In this document: positions 11,304 to 23,529 of the stretch, one piece after another
Layout: every line of letters begins with the position of its first letter
How positions within the stretch are numbered: the first letter of the stretch is position 1
NCBI GenBank assembly: GCA_916613615.1
Contig: OU744732.1
Span: forward strand, 53,111,727-53,175,726
Direction of reading: 5' to 3'
DNA length: 64,000 nt
Origin: Steromphala cineraria
Lineage: Eukaryota; Mollusca; Gastropoda; Trochida; Trochidae
Notes under the pieces: model-generated
What the model was told of the DNA's origin: nothing
The model's database searches: none
The model's input: only the letters and a program-made list of their open reading frames with translations
Translations under genes and position numbers: made by a program

Positions 11304-11310
11304 TATAAAT
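11304..11310 (+). promoter_or_regulatory. TATA box of hes
   Basis: GGGGTATAAATACGG lies 102 bp upstream of the start ATG and 48 bp downstream of a perfect CSL site. Transcription would start at about 11335, giving a 5' UTR of roughly 75 nt. Confidence 0.7.
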
Positions 11311-11411
11311 ACGGAAATACCTCCACAGGTTGTTATTCCAAAGCGACATTCCTCCAGTGAGCACACTTGCGCTTCGATCTTACTTTCTTATTCATTCCTT
11401 CATCTCACACC

Positions 11412-12687
11412 ATGGCCGATACTATGGCTGCATCTCAGAGGAAAGATCCTTCTATCAGAAAGGTTAGTTGTCAATGACTTTTTCATCTAATCGATTTCAG
11501 TGAGATTCCCGTGCGTAGAATGTGTCAACTTGTTGATCATGTAACAGGTCCATGGCATTTCGAGGAGTTATTGACATTCGCCTCGCTTCATAAATATCTT
11601 CGAGAACTTTTTGACAACTTTTTAATTTTGTCTGATATTTTATTTATTGTTTGAACTGTGGCTTATTCTCCCTCTTTTTTATTACAGAGCAATAAACCAT
11701 TGATGGAAAAGAAACGCAGAGCAAGAATCAACAACTGTCTCTCCCAACTGAAGACACTCACACTACAAGCACTCAAAAAAGATGTAAGTATCTTGTACCA
11801 ACACTCACTATTTTTATTTATCATTAAATTATTAATTCAATTTATCTTTATATCTTATTGATAACATTGACAATTATCTTTATGTTTGTTAAATTTTTTT
11901 TTTTTTTTTTTTACTTTTTTGACATTTCGTATTCCATATACTTATGTTCACTTTACTTTTCCAGAGCTCTCAATTCTCTAAACTGGAGAAGGCGGATATT
12001 CTCGAGCTGACAGTCAAACACTTGAGGAGTATTCAGCGCCAGCAAGTATCCGCGTCCATGGCAACCGAGTCTTCAGTTATGGGCAAGTACAGGGCCGGTT
12101 TCAACGAGTGCGCCAATGAAGTGATGCGATACCTAAGCTCCTCACATGACGTGAACAACGATGTACGGAGCCAGCTTATCAACCACCTCGCTAACTGTCT
12201 CCAAGCGGTCAACAACGTCCAAGCCTCGGACGCCGTCCACCAAAGATGTCTCCAGCCGATCAGCGTCCAGATCCCTTCCGGTCACGTGCAGACCCCCTCC
12301 ACCCCTCCGTCCTGCCACCAGGCACCCCAGCAAACACCACCAGCGCAATCGCAGATCATCCCATCGCCCACATCAACTCCGTCTTCGAGCCCAGTTCAAC
12401 AGCTTTCCGGTGCATTTCATATCGTGCCCGGTAACATGTGCAATGGAAATGCAGTAGCTGTATACCTCGGACATCAGAACGGACAATCTATGCCAGTGTA
12501 TTCTCTACAAGTGCCCGAAAACGAGATGACAGCGTTTGTTCAATCCCCAAATGACTCTATGTCCTCTCAGGGGTCGCCTGTTTACCACGAGAAGAAGAGA
12601 GGCGAACACCGATACAGCCCGTACTCCTCGGTCATGTGTTCCCCGGGTTCAAAGGTCAAGGAAGAGAAGGTCTGGAGACCGTGGTAG
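11412..12687 (+). CDS. hes: Hes/hairy-type bHLH-Orange-WRPW repressor, three exons
   Basis: Exons are 11412-11462, 11688-11783 and 11965-12687, all joined in phase 0 with GT-AG introns, giving 289 aa. Residues 18-77 form the bHLH domain: the basic region has the proline typical of Hairy/E(spl) proteins ([15 protein letters not shown]), and helix 2 includes [15 protein letters not shown]. Residues 89-131 match an Orange domain ([17 protein letters not shown]). The protein ends in WRPW, the Groucho/TLE recruitment motif. The Pro/Ser/Gln-rich linker between them is usual for the family. It is expected to be a nuclear, DNA-binding transcriptional repressor downstream of Notch in segmentation or neurogenesis. 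The promoter has TATA, CCAAT and CSL sites. The start ATG fits the family's short N-terminus. The closest relatives are hes1/hes4/hairy; which paralogue it is cannot be settled by eye. Confidence 0.96.
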
Positions 12688-13020
12688 ACTTCTCCGACTT
12701 ACAATGACTTACTCGTGTTTCTTATGGTGCCTATAAACTCTGGAGATTCCAGTGACCCCCATTCCATTCTGTGGACGGACTTACGTGCTAACTTGTTATT
12801 AACTATTGACAGATCGATGATGCCATCCAACCACAGACTCTTTTCACCACGGTTGACAGACTCGTGGTCAACCATGCCTAACGGCATCATTGTTACATTG
12901 AATTTGGTGCATATATCAGTATTTTGTTACGAATGAAAGAATATTTAACTGTTACATTGTTGATAAAAAATGAAAACTATTTCCAGTGTCTGTGATTTTT
13001 TATCATTTATAACTTCTAGC
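12688..13020 (+). other. putative hes 3' UTR with K-box
   Basis: No further coding is supported after the WRPW stop. CTGTGAT at 12990-12996 matches a K-box, the target of the miR-2/miR-13 seed that controls Notch-target transcripts in arthropods. No canonical AATAAA is visible close by, so whether the UTR reaches this point is uncertain. Confidence 0.35.
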
Positions 13021-16000
13021 AGAGGTTTGGATTTGAATTTTACCGTTAAGTTAAAATCAATATCTTGATTGCAAGAAAAAAAATATTTCTACGAAATCCA
13101 ACCCTTTGCTTTATGGTCTGATGAAGTTGGGTGCTCGTTATACGTGGCAGAAAGAGGGTTAACATCATGACACTTCGTATGTAATCAACATATACCGGGA
13201 AGTCTAAAAGTGTAGCAAAGATGGCGTAGGATGGCCAACGGGCGTGAGACAGTTCTTTTACGAGCGCTTCGATCAATTATCAAGTTGAAAAAGCTAAACA
13301 ATAACGTCACAATTTACTCATTATTTACGTTATCAAGTAGGCCTACATTTAAGATAGTATAAATACATGAAAATCAACCAGTTGCACAAACATACACATT
13401 TGATTAATTTAGACTGAAAATATCACTTAAAAGCACGCCATTTTTTTTTAAAAATCTATGAACACATCACACGACAAATCAAAAGAGGACACTCTAACAG
13501 TATTATGATCATGTCTTATCACAATACAGCCTTAGTGTGAATCTCTACTGTCTTTCACACTGACATTGCAAACGTATTGACGCACGTAAGTAAATACAAA
13601 GCAAGTGCGTGTCAATATAACGATCATTAATCACGCCTCCAGTCGCACTTACCTGCGGGTGATTCACACCTATATTGTCCTAGCTTGTGAGAAGATCCTA
13701 GTTTACCGTTTTTCCCTAGAGATAGATAAAACTAAACAACGCCTTTTGTTACGTAACCGTGAAATTATTTTGCCGGAGGTAATTATAAATTTGTTATGAT
13801 CCAAAGATCAAACGATGAATTCCTAGAGATATATCAATCATCCAAAATCATCCTTAGGAATTGTCAATTGTAGGTTTGTTTAAAATGGATATGAACAATA
13901 TTCTCTGTTCTTAATATCTCATTATAAGCAATATTGATTTGTGTGTAGGTCACGAGAATAGCTTTTTGAAGAGTACAAAAGTCAATATAAAATCAACAAA
14001 TAGTACAACCACAACATACGGGTGTTGCTCTTGCGATATTATCAGCGAGCGGAAGTTCGTATTAAAACGTCGATACATTCAGTATGGGTGTTGGATTTAA
14101 GTACCTCGATGCGTCATACGTTTAATAAAATAAAAGTTATGATTATATCTTATTAAAATAATGCAACACTTCAGGAGTAGATATGATTTCTCTTTTATGT
14201 AATGTCACTTGTTTTTCAGAAAATATCTAGCTAAAGGTATACGTAGCCTAAAAAAGGCTACTTTCTGAACACGATTGGCATGCTTACGTTTTGATAGGAA
14301 ACAAATATCAAAATTATTCTACAGATCTACGTAGTTACGTTCGATTACCATTAAACATGATTTTTAATAACTGACTTTTACATCATGTCAAAGTCAAAGT
14401 CAAAAGAAGTTTATTGTACTTGAGGTCTCTGGCCCATATACAATGATAAACACATATATATACAATATACATATTTACAGAGATGCGTGTGGATATAACG
14501 ATGAAATTAGGATGTCAATCTGCTATCATATCGTGGTCACTGATAACCATCAATAACCTTTTAAAAACAAACACATCTAAATTAGGGACACGTTTGATGT
14601 TATCAAAGACATGAGACAGAAATCATTAGCTTCATTTGCTGCAGTATGTGAGAAGGGAGTTGCGATTGTACGTACGCATCATTCACTATTCAAATAAATT
14701 TATACGTTGATGACCCAGAACGCTCGACAACTGCAGTTTTTACAACCACACATCGAAAACGTTCTTCCTGGTGAAGAAACACGTGGAATTGAAATCGATT
14801 CAGTGCCTGGTATAATCAGAATTTATTACCTTTAATTTGATAAAATCATACATATTGGGAATCAAATTTACATGTATATACATTTGTCTCAATGGAAATC
14901 GACAGAGACCAATATTAATTTTGATTGATATTCAGTTACAATAAACATCTCCATATTAATTAACTTCTTAAATTAAGAAAACAGATGATTTCAGACATTG
15001 TACTCATCAATTAAAGTAAAATAATATTCATCAAACATCAAATACATTGAAAACTTTGTTCAAAATGGATATTCAAACATTTAAACCCTCTTCATTGTCT
15101 TGCACGCTTCAACGATTTCATTGTCAGCGAGCCATGGCCTTATCGAAACCGTTATCTTTTAAATTTCAAAAGACACCTGTTAACAAACATACAACACCTT
15201 CTTACTTGTTAAATCAAAACTTAACTCGAAATATAAGTTTTTAAATTGTATATGATGAGTTTTAGACGCAGAGGAACATACATTATTGACATTATCTAAA
15301 CAGCATTTTTAATAACAGTAGCATAACAGCCACTGGTTGTTAACAGGTCCTGTCAGATATTGTCTAGACTTGCCACAGGCCTTTTGAATAATATAAAAGT
15401 TCTCGAAAATATTTTTAAAATTATCAAAAGTTTATCTTTATTGTCAAGCCTTCATGTCTGTTATCATCGTAACCTTAGTTACAACGATTTCGTTCTGAAC
15501 AATTTTAAATTCAAACCATAAAATATAAAAGGAAGCCTAACGAAAGTCTAGAAATCAACAAGCACGTTCTCAACACGGGTCGCGATTTCGCAGCGTGATT
15601 GAAATATACAAGGAGGAAAAAGCATGCGAGGCGACTGATCGTCCTCTAGCACGAGTAGACAGCTGTAGGCGCGTGTGATGCCGTTTGATGTGACAAGTGT
15701 TGATTTCATCTGCCTAGATTTGAAATGTACATACATACATTTAGCTGTCGAGAGAATTAATTTTAAATTTCGCGAAGACGTAAGTTGTTATATGCAGTTC
15801 CCTTATCGTTTTTGCAGAGAAAACTTATAATAAAAATGAAACTTTTCGGTAGACTTTTATTGGCATAAATCTCGAAAAGTTTAAAAACAACTGTTAAATG
15901 ACCAACTTTATGACATTTTATATTCATTCTGGGTAGGATATATAAACTCAATTACCTAACAATACAAAGTGTCGACACTAACAATCTTATAGTATCTATA

Positions 16001-17036
16001 TATATCATTACATGTTTTCTGATGCAAAAGAGCCGGACAGTTTCGGAGAAGGATTACCTGTTGATCTAAACACGAAATTTTACCTTTTAACAATATTTAA
16101 ATTATCTCATTAAACATTTCAAAAAGAATCTCACATTCATTTATGAACAGCGCAGCGCTGAAGATACCTAAAAACCAGTGTATAATCAGAAGCAACAGTT
16201 AGCAGTCGAGGTACACAAGGCGTGCGGCAGGACGATCAGTCCTCGAGATAGGAATGTTCTCTCTGCTTTCCCACGACCTATGTTTGTCATGAGATTCACG
16301 AGCTCGTAACCTATGACCTCAGCTCGTGTCGAAAACGTGGCCTCGCCGGCTGCTAACTGTTGGTCATTGAAGACAAGCAGCTGGGTGTCACACGCGATGC
16401 GAGGAGTGTGGGAGCGGTGATCCCTAGTCGCTCCTGCGTAGGAATTTTGGGGGATTTAGTCGCCTGTCCCTCCTGTACAATTTACGATCGTGGGACAGTG
16501 CGGGACCCGAGAAATGATATCCGCATAGGGTGTCTACATGTGGCGAGGTGAAGATGGGTTGATTACAGTATGATAACTAGAAGGGGAGGGGGAGGGTCAT
16601 TTGAGTTGATAAGGGGTGGGGGCGAGGTTGGTTCAAGTGGTTGGTGTTTGAAAAACATTTTTCTGTGAAGTACCTTACCGATATACTCGTTAAGTACCCA
16701 TCATTGTGGTTTTGAAAAACTGATGGGATCAATATCATGGGATTGATAAAAAATTCAAAATATGATTGACGATGCGATATTTTGATTGAAATCATTATTT
16801 GTTACCAACTGAAGATATTTTCTGTTTCGGTTATAACATTGTGAGAAAAAAATAAAACCGGACTCTGAGATACTATATATAGCTTTCAGAATAGTCAAGA
16901 TAACAATTACTCTAACAGTACAAAAGTTGCATAACACAAAGTCCGTATGGGTTATACTACAAACTTACAGTTCGGCTCACATATTACTGATTTTACGAAA
17001 GTGTCATTTGAAAGAGAAGCACCTTTTTTTCCCCTG
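13021..17036. other. non-coding flank of hes with GC-richer patches
   Basis: No gene is supported. GC-richer patches at about 15545-15700 and 16190-16560 stand out. They share AGGACGATCAGTC-like cores in opposite orientation (GACTGATCGTCCT near 15635; AGGACGATCAGTCC at 16226). The second patch has a perfect CSL site at 16268-16275 (-) and a hairpin (GGAGCG/CGCTCC) near 16408-16435. G-rich runs lie at 16582-16630. These could be enhancers of hes; that is inference. Confidence 0.35.
14387..14440. repeat. (CAAAGT)n plus retroelement-like end
   Basis: CAAAGTCAAAGTCAAAAGAAG is followed by TTTATTGTACTTGAGGTCTC. It has the same layout as the fragments at 7011, 19695 and 21791: a simple tail then TTTATT..GTCTC. 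It is probably a short 3' remnant of a non-LTR element. Confidence 0.4.
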
Positions 17037-17175
17037 AAAAGTGTCATTTTAAGCTAATCGACGTTGTTTGGCGACAATATGAAGGTTTGAAGTCGCGATT
17101 ATAAACGAAAACCGGACAATGACGCGAGTTAATCAGTCAAAGGTTATTTTAGAAACTTATTGAAGCAGTCAGAAT
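17037..17175 (+). repeat. family-K dispersed repeat, copy 1
   Basis: It shares with 33945-34095 the ordered blocks TCATTTTAAGCTAATC, GACAATATGAA, GAAGTCGCGATTATAAACG, GAAAACCGGACAATGACGCG and AATCAGTCAAAGGTTATTTT. It is non-coding and of unknown class. Confidence 0.75.
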
Positions 17176-17183
17176 TACAGTTA

Positions 17184-17213
17184 TGTCTGTCTGTCTGTCT
17201 GTCTGTCTGTCTG
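17184..17213. repeat. (TGTC)n microsatellite
   Basis: About seven uninterrupted TGTC units lie directly after family-K copy 1. Confidence 0.95.
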
Positions 17214-17383
17214 CCCTTCGTAACTAAGGCCGAAAAATGAATTCCTTAGAAGTTTGTTTTGCATTGAACAACTGCAATTCCAAATCCTCTAATAATAAAA
17301 CCAAAAGTTTTAATTTTAAAAAAAAATGAAATCCATCTTTCATAACTTATAAGTACTCCAAAATATAACCTCTCCTAAAGCTG

Positions 17384-17462
17384 AGGCATCTAGACTTGCC
17401 AATATTTTCTAGACTTAAGAAGGCCTTCAATTTTCTTTGCTTTACTGGATAGCATACTATCT
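17384..17462 (-). mobile_element. family-B repeat, inverted partial copy
   Basis: GCTGAGGCATCTAGACTTGC, CAATATTTTCTAGACTTAAG and GATAGCATACTAT are the reverse complement of about 9385-9475, in the same order. The fragment ends where MITE copy 2 begins. Confidence 0.75.
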
Positions 17463-17464
17463 AT

Positions 17465-17832
17465 TTAAAGGTGAGTAGCACGTTTTTTGACAATTTTATA
17501 TTTTTGATTTTCCACTGATAATATTATTGTAAGTTAATGCTAAATGTATCATTTTGACAGTGTCAAAAATCTCATTACACAAACCAATCATTCATAGTCA
17601 GAGAACAAAGTATAAAGATTCACATAAAATCCATTGGCAGCCATTTTTGTGTGAACACCTTTAATTCATTTTGTGTAAGAAAAGGAATCGCATGGCTTAG
17701 TTTTACATTATATATTTGAATTATTACTGCTTCATGTAGTTTTTATACATTGTCTTTAGATTGGAACAATTTATTTTCATTTTCCTGACATCACCTTATA
17801 CTCCCCTTAAAAACGTGCTACTGCCCCTTTAA
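17465..17832 (-). mobile_element. TTAA-flanked MITE, copy 2 (368 bp, inverted)
   Basis: It has TTAA at both edges. The left TIR is worn (AGGTGAGTAGCACGTTTT) and the right TIR intact (AACGTGCTACTGCCCCT). Interior landmarks appear as reverse complements of copy 1, including GTGTCAAAAATCTCATTACA and TTTTGTGTGAACACCTTTAA. Confidence 0.9.
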
Positions 17833-20800
17833 AAGCAAGTGCAGTTCTATAGATGGAACAACGGAATTCAAATTTTTCGGAGACCAATGATAAAAACGTA
17901 TTATATTATCATCGAATCGAGTGTTAGTATAAACGGTATGTTTAAAACTAAGAATTCACGTTTATTGCCCAACAAGTCGTGTTGAACAATCAAAAAACAA
18001 TAAATATCTTAAATAGGTTTGCAACAAGAAATAAAATTTGTTATGATTAATTTGATTCAATCAACCCATACGAATATTGACTTTGTAAACAATGTATGCG
18101 TATTTGCTTGTTGTTGTATGCCATTTTCGTGGTTCATGAGATAATGAATTCAATTTAAGAATAATATTTTAGTTATAATGCAACAAAATATACAGCATTC
18201 TCAAATGCTATGCCAGACCGATTCTACACATTCTGGTCCTCCCTCAATACCTTATTTAAAAAATTTGTTTTGGTGTATTTTCACCTACAGCTCTTATTTA
18301 CTCCAGCATTCTTTGTTGCTCATTGCCATACCACATATGCATATCATATCAAATACTTTTTGAGAAATTTGTCATGTTTCTTCAACCAAGAGAGTTATTT
18401 GTCATTGTATACTGCATTATGTATTGTGCAGAATGTTCTGTAATATATATACTCCTTATTGTATGTATATCATGCCTATGCTTCAAGGAATAAAAACATT
18501 TATTTTTTCTTAATTCGTAATATTTTAGTTCACGACAGAATTAATCCTCATATTTCTGAAATACTTATATTCAAGAAGGTTATCTATGAATCATATCTAT
18601 ATTCAAATTTGAATAACATATTCTATACACGTGTTAGTCACAAGAAGTAAAATTTGAATTTTTTTTTTGATAATGGCATGCTATAAATGCTACTGATTTG
18701 CATACACAAACTTTGAAGACCATCTGCCGTGTTTACAAGATGATTCATAACGTTTACTATACACAACGCTCATGACTAGGTCAAAGCGAACCCGGGTATG
18801 ATACAAAGATTATACCATGGGTGACCTATGAGATACAATACGTAAACTTATGTCAATTGCTACCTGCTATCTCATGGCGTGGGAATCGTGCGACGAGTCT
18901 AAACACAATTGTCACGTGACGTTCGAGTCCGTGCACTTCATGCAGGGAAATCATGCATGGCTTGTGCATTTCATAACTTGACTGATGACAGCAGTCATCA
19001 AATGAGCATTAGGGGTGAATAAACATACCAAATAATCTTGCGTATTAATTATTGTTTTTGATATTTTAAGATATGGGTCAACGATTTTCGCGTTTGATAA
19101 CCATTTTAATTTTTTTACACGCTTCAAATATCATTAAATGTATAGACTATACATGTCGTTAGTGGGAAAATACTTCAAATGCGTACATGATATATTTAAT
19201 GAATTTAGGTGAATGTTTTTGGATATTCTCCATACTTCAATATTTTTCATATAAACCAGGTAGGAATATATATAATAAATAACATGCAAATAGAGAAATT
19301 GCAACATTTCGCTGATCTAACTATGAATATGAGGACAAAACTAATGGTAAGAAAGTTAAAAGGAAAGCAATAAAATATTTTGTGGTTGATGATGATATAC
19401 ATGAATGGTGATGGAGATTGATTGAAAAGATGAGGATTGTGATGTAAAGATTTCTGATAACTTATTTCTGTTCAAAATTAAATCTTAAGTCTTCTAAATT
19501 TTGAAAACCCAAAAAACCAACGTTGGCTCATGACGAGGGTTGCAAAAATTCAAATAACTATCAATCTTTAACAGTAAAGCCAGCACCAAAAGCTTGCTAT
19601 AACCATTGCTGTACTTAACTATAACTTATTATAAGTAATAACTTGAGACTTGCAAGTCTGAAAAGCATTATTGTTGCATTATATTTTTTAAAAGATTCAT
19701 GATTCAAGATTATTTTATTATGCAGACTCTCACATAGATCAGAGTACAGGTATGTAGAACTATGTGAATTGAATCTTGTATGAATTAACTAACATAGTAA
19801 GTACACACCAAAGCCAAAAATAACAATGATATACTTAAAAACAATTTAAAAATGGGTAAAACGCCAGGTTCATTTCCAAGATACTAGAAGTTATTTTTCA
19901 ATATTTCTATTTGAAAATAACGATATATTTATTATTGGGTCCACATAGGTTACTCAACTCATATCTTCCCGTGTGATCTCTGTTTAAAGTGGACTTTATT
20001 TCTCGGTTTTATGCAAAATCCCATATCATTTCCCAAACTGAACAATGTCGATCAACAGATTTTTTACATTAAGTCAATATTAACAAATATGAAACTGTCG
20101 ATTAAAATTGATTGACATTGAGCATTTTACACATCATTTTTATCAAATAAATTATAGTCTCATATCTCAAACCGACTTCTGTTTTCTAAGAAACATGTGC
20201 GCACCGCTCAAGTGAATGAACTAAAATATTCTTAGGAGCTACGGAAACAGCCATAATCGCTTCGTTTGAATCAACTCGATAATTGAAAATAATAATTTTG
20301 ACTGTAACCAGTTTTCATTATACATGTATCACGATACAAAATGATTATTTCATCATATATAAGAATGGTGCATAAGACACAATCATATCACCAGCTGTGT
20401 TTACTTCAAACCGAAAATTATCAGATGGTAGTTATATGAAATACTGGTAGTCGACAATTACAACTTGATCTTTCAATGGTCATATCCAATAACGACAGTC
20501 TAAAAAGTTGAACCTTTTTCTAGTGTTTTACTACAGATAACATCCTCTCCAATTATAGGCTTCTTTCCAGATCCAATACTGTGTATTCAAATCCATCTTC
20601 ACACGCCATATTTATTCTACGAGTTAAATCCAGACCAATTTGGACCACCATGCGACAAGCCTCTGATTAAATACTCATTAAGTCAAACATGAAACTTATT
20701 TTTTTAAATTCTGGACCCCACAAGATCAAATATCGCGAGTCGGGGTCACGCGAAAGACTTATAACAAACACGATATTTTGAGGAAGGAAAAACAGAGTAT

Positions 20801-20884
20801 CTAGTTTCTTGTCTGCATATCAAAGCCATCATAAGGTGGTTTACCACTGGTGATATTTACACGCATAGTGGCACCAACAATCAT
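17833..20884. other. AT-rich non-coding stretch
   Basis: The ORFs at 18178-18650 are low-complexity AT-driven frames with no recognisable product. A CSL site CGTGGGAA lies at 18878-18885 in a small GC-richer patch, followed by TCACGTGA near 18912. A retroelement-like end (TTTATTATGCAGACTCTCAC) lies near 19715. Confidence 0.4.
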
Positions 20885-21010
20885 AAGTCCAGTCGGCCAC
20901 CATTGTCAAGTCTTCGGCCAACCATTGTCCAGTCTTCGGCCACCCATTGTCCAGTCTTCGGCCAACCATTGTCCAGTCTTCGGCCACCCATTGTCCAGTT
21001 TTCGGCCACG
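20885..21010. repeat. 22-bp minisatellite
   Basis: About 5.5 copies of CGGCCAACCATTGTCCAGTCTT run in tandem, alternating between GGCCAACC and GGCCACCC variants. Confidence 0.95.
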
Positions 21011-22600
21011 TGGGGAATATAGCGTGAAGCGTGTGACCCATTGTTAAAAAAATACTTCTTAAATATCGCAGAGGACAAGCGGCCGGGTGCTTATTGACAA
21101 AATAAGGAGCATAGAAGTACGAGTGGGGTTTATTATTGCCCCTCTATTGTGTAGCTTCTAGAAGAAGAGCGTGTGAACGCGCCTGAGACCCAAGTTCCCA
21201 CCGAATCCGCCTGGCCCCCTATTACCCAGTTAACCCCCAAATACGACAGGTAGCTCCGCTTATTGTTCAGCTAACTCATGTGGAACGTTAATCGTCTTCA
21301 CGGCACGTGTTCGGTGCAGAGAAACAATGTCCTTTAAAAGATTAACTCCGGAACGAACAAAAGTTGTCTTTGAAGAACGATAGAGAATGAGATAGCTATT
21401 ACGGCAAAATAATCAAATTTCGGCAGTTAAGTTCTAAATGGCTGAACCCGGCTGCAATCGGGCGTATGATCGACGTATGTGCGCTTATGTTACCTGTTCG
21501 TACAGGTATGACGGGGGATAATACACCGTCAGGTGAGATGTGTGGGAACCAACGTCTACACAGGTGTATGTTGAGGCGGGTGGGCTGATAGGGGGAGGGG
21601 GTAACTGTTTCCTGAAGAGCGCGGGGGAGGGGGGATACTAGGAGGTTAATCTAATATAGAAGAAGAAAAAAATTATTTCATTATCGTGTCACCAGGATTG
21701 TACAATACAGATACATAAAATAGTACACCTACTCAGGCCTACGAGACACATAAGTCATAAAAATACATTATAGATTAAGATACATAGAAAATAGACAGAC
21801 AGAAATATTTTATTTAAGTGTCACTCGCCAGTTACATATTAAAAACATAATATGTATTTAGAAAAACTATTTTTAAAAACCAGCCGCGTAAGGCTTATGA
21901 GACACTAGTCTTACATAATAATATGCATATATACAAATGATAAATTAAAAATAATAAAAAGATATTAAATGAATAGATACATACCAATAAAAGATTAAAA
22001 CAGTATATGGAAGGAGAGGAAAACTGGTTAGAAAAATATATATAAGAGGTATTTAAGTATATAGAGGGAGCGGTAGATAAGGGGATATAAGTAACTGTAA
22101 GATTCTGAAGTGCGGAAGGGTTAAAGTCACAGGCAATAAAAGTATATTGAGGAAAGGAATGATAAAAGGATAGGTATATGTACGTTAACAAGTTAAAGAG
22201 GGGGGTTGGTTGGGTTGGGTAGGAGGTAAGTTAGTGTCAAAGATGAATTAAATGTTTATGACGTTTTTGTGTTATATGAAATCCATTTTAACGTGTGTTA
22301 TTTTATACCCGCTTTTTCGAATAAGCTGTTGAGATTTTTAAAAATAATTTTATGTATACCAACTCTGTTATATGTCATTTAATAACCTAAATCTGCTGTT
22401 TTTTGGACACATTGATTTTCATGAAAGATGTGTTTTAAATATTTTTGTTCATGTTTTTAATGTAATTATATTTCAATGTAAATAATGGATATGTAAGTAC
22501 GTGATGTAAATAGATCATCGCCTATCTGTAACTTTCCTTGATTACGGGAAGGTTAAGAGTAACAGGAATTAATCTATGTATACAGAGGGTGAAAAATCAT
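21011..22600. other. non-coding stretch, GC-richer first part
   Basis: At 21120-21640 the sequence is GC-richer, with a CSL site TGTGGGAA at 21541-21548, CACGTG near 21304 and G-rich runs near 21590-21635. The remainder is AT-rich with a (GACA)n plus TTTATT-type end at 21791-21835. Open frames on the minus strand near 21895-22191 are low complexity. Confidence 0.35.
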
Positions 22601-22794
22601 TAAGGAACACAAAAAGCAAGCCACAATCCAGATGGATCATGGTCACACACACATGAGGCAAAACATAGGAAATGATACATGGTCAAAGATAACAATTAGA
22701 CCCTGAAATGAAAAAAAAATTCAATAAATCTAAATTTGAAAAAAAAATAATGATAAGGAGACTGAGAAAGAACAGGCATATGGTCAAAGACACT

Positions 22795-23280
22795 TTAGGT
22801 AAAACATAAATTTAGAACATGGCATATTGTTTAACACATGAGGCAAAATATAGAACATGGCACATGGTCAAAGACACTTAAGGCAAAACATAGGACATGG
22901 CATATTGTTTAACACATGAGGCAAAACATAGAACATGGCATATTGTTTAACACATGAGGCAAAACATAGATCATGGCATATTGTTTAACACATGAGGCAA
23001 AACATAGGACATGGCATATTCTTTAACACATGGGGCAAAACATTGGACATGACATATTGTTTAAAATATGAGGCAAAACATTGGACATGGCATATTGTTT
23101 AACACATGAGGCAAAACATAGAACATGGCATATTGGTTAACACAAGAGGCAAAACATAGAACATGGCATATTGTTTAACGCATGAGGCAAAACATACGAC
23201 ATGGCATATTGTTTAACACACGAGGAAAAACATTGAACATGGCATATTGTTTAACACATGAGGCAAAACATAGCATGTAT
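22795..23280. repeat. 38-bp satellite array
   Basis: About 12 copies of a 38-bp unit built from GAGGCAAAACATAGAACATG plus GCATATTGTTTAACACAT, with an exact 38-bp period measured at 22918 and 22956. One unit (about 22861-22898) has CACATGGTCAAAGACACTTA in place of the usual half. Degraded copies extend on both sides (about 22650-22795 and 23280-23510) with spacing of 40-60 bp. Confidence 0.93.
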
Positions 23281-23529
23281 ATGGTAAAAGACACAGGAGG
23301 CACACGTGTGATATGTTACATGGTTAAAGACACATGAGGCAAAAAATTAAACATGTGACATTGTTAAAGAAAAAATAGACATGTAACATGGTTCAAGACA
23401 CATTAAATATAAAGGCAAACCATAAGATACATAATACAGATTACACGTTGTTTAAGACACACGAGGCACGTCATAATTGACATAACACATCTGACTGTTA
23501 AGACACATGAGGCAGTATAAAGTACACAT

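Noticed and set aside
12033..12457. ORFs in other frames over hes exon 3
   Set aside because: Shadows of the real reading frame that ends in WRPW.
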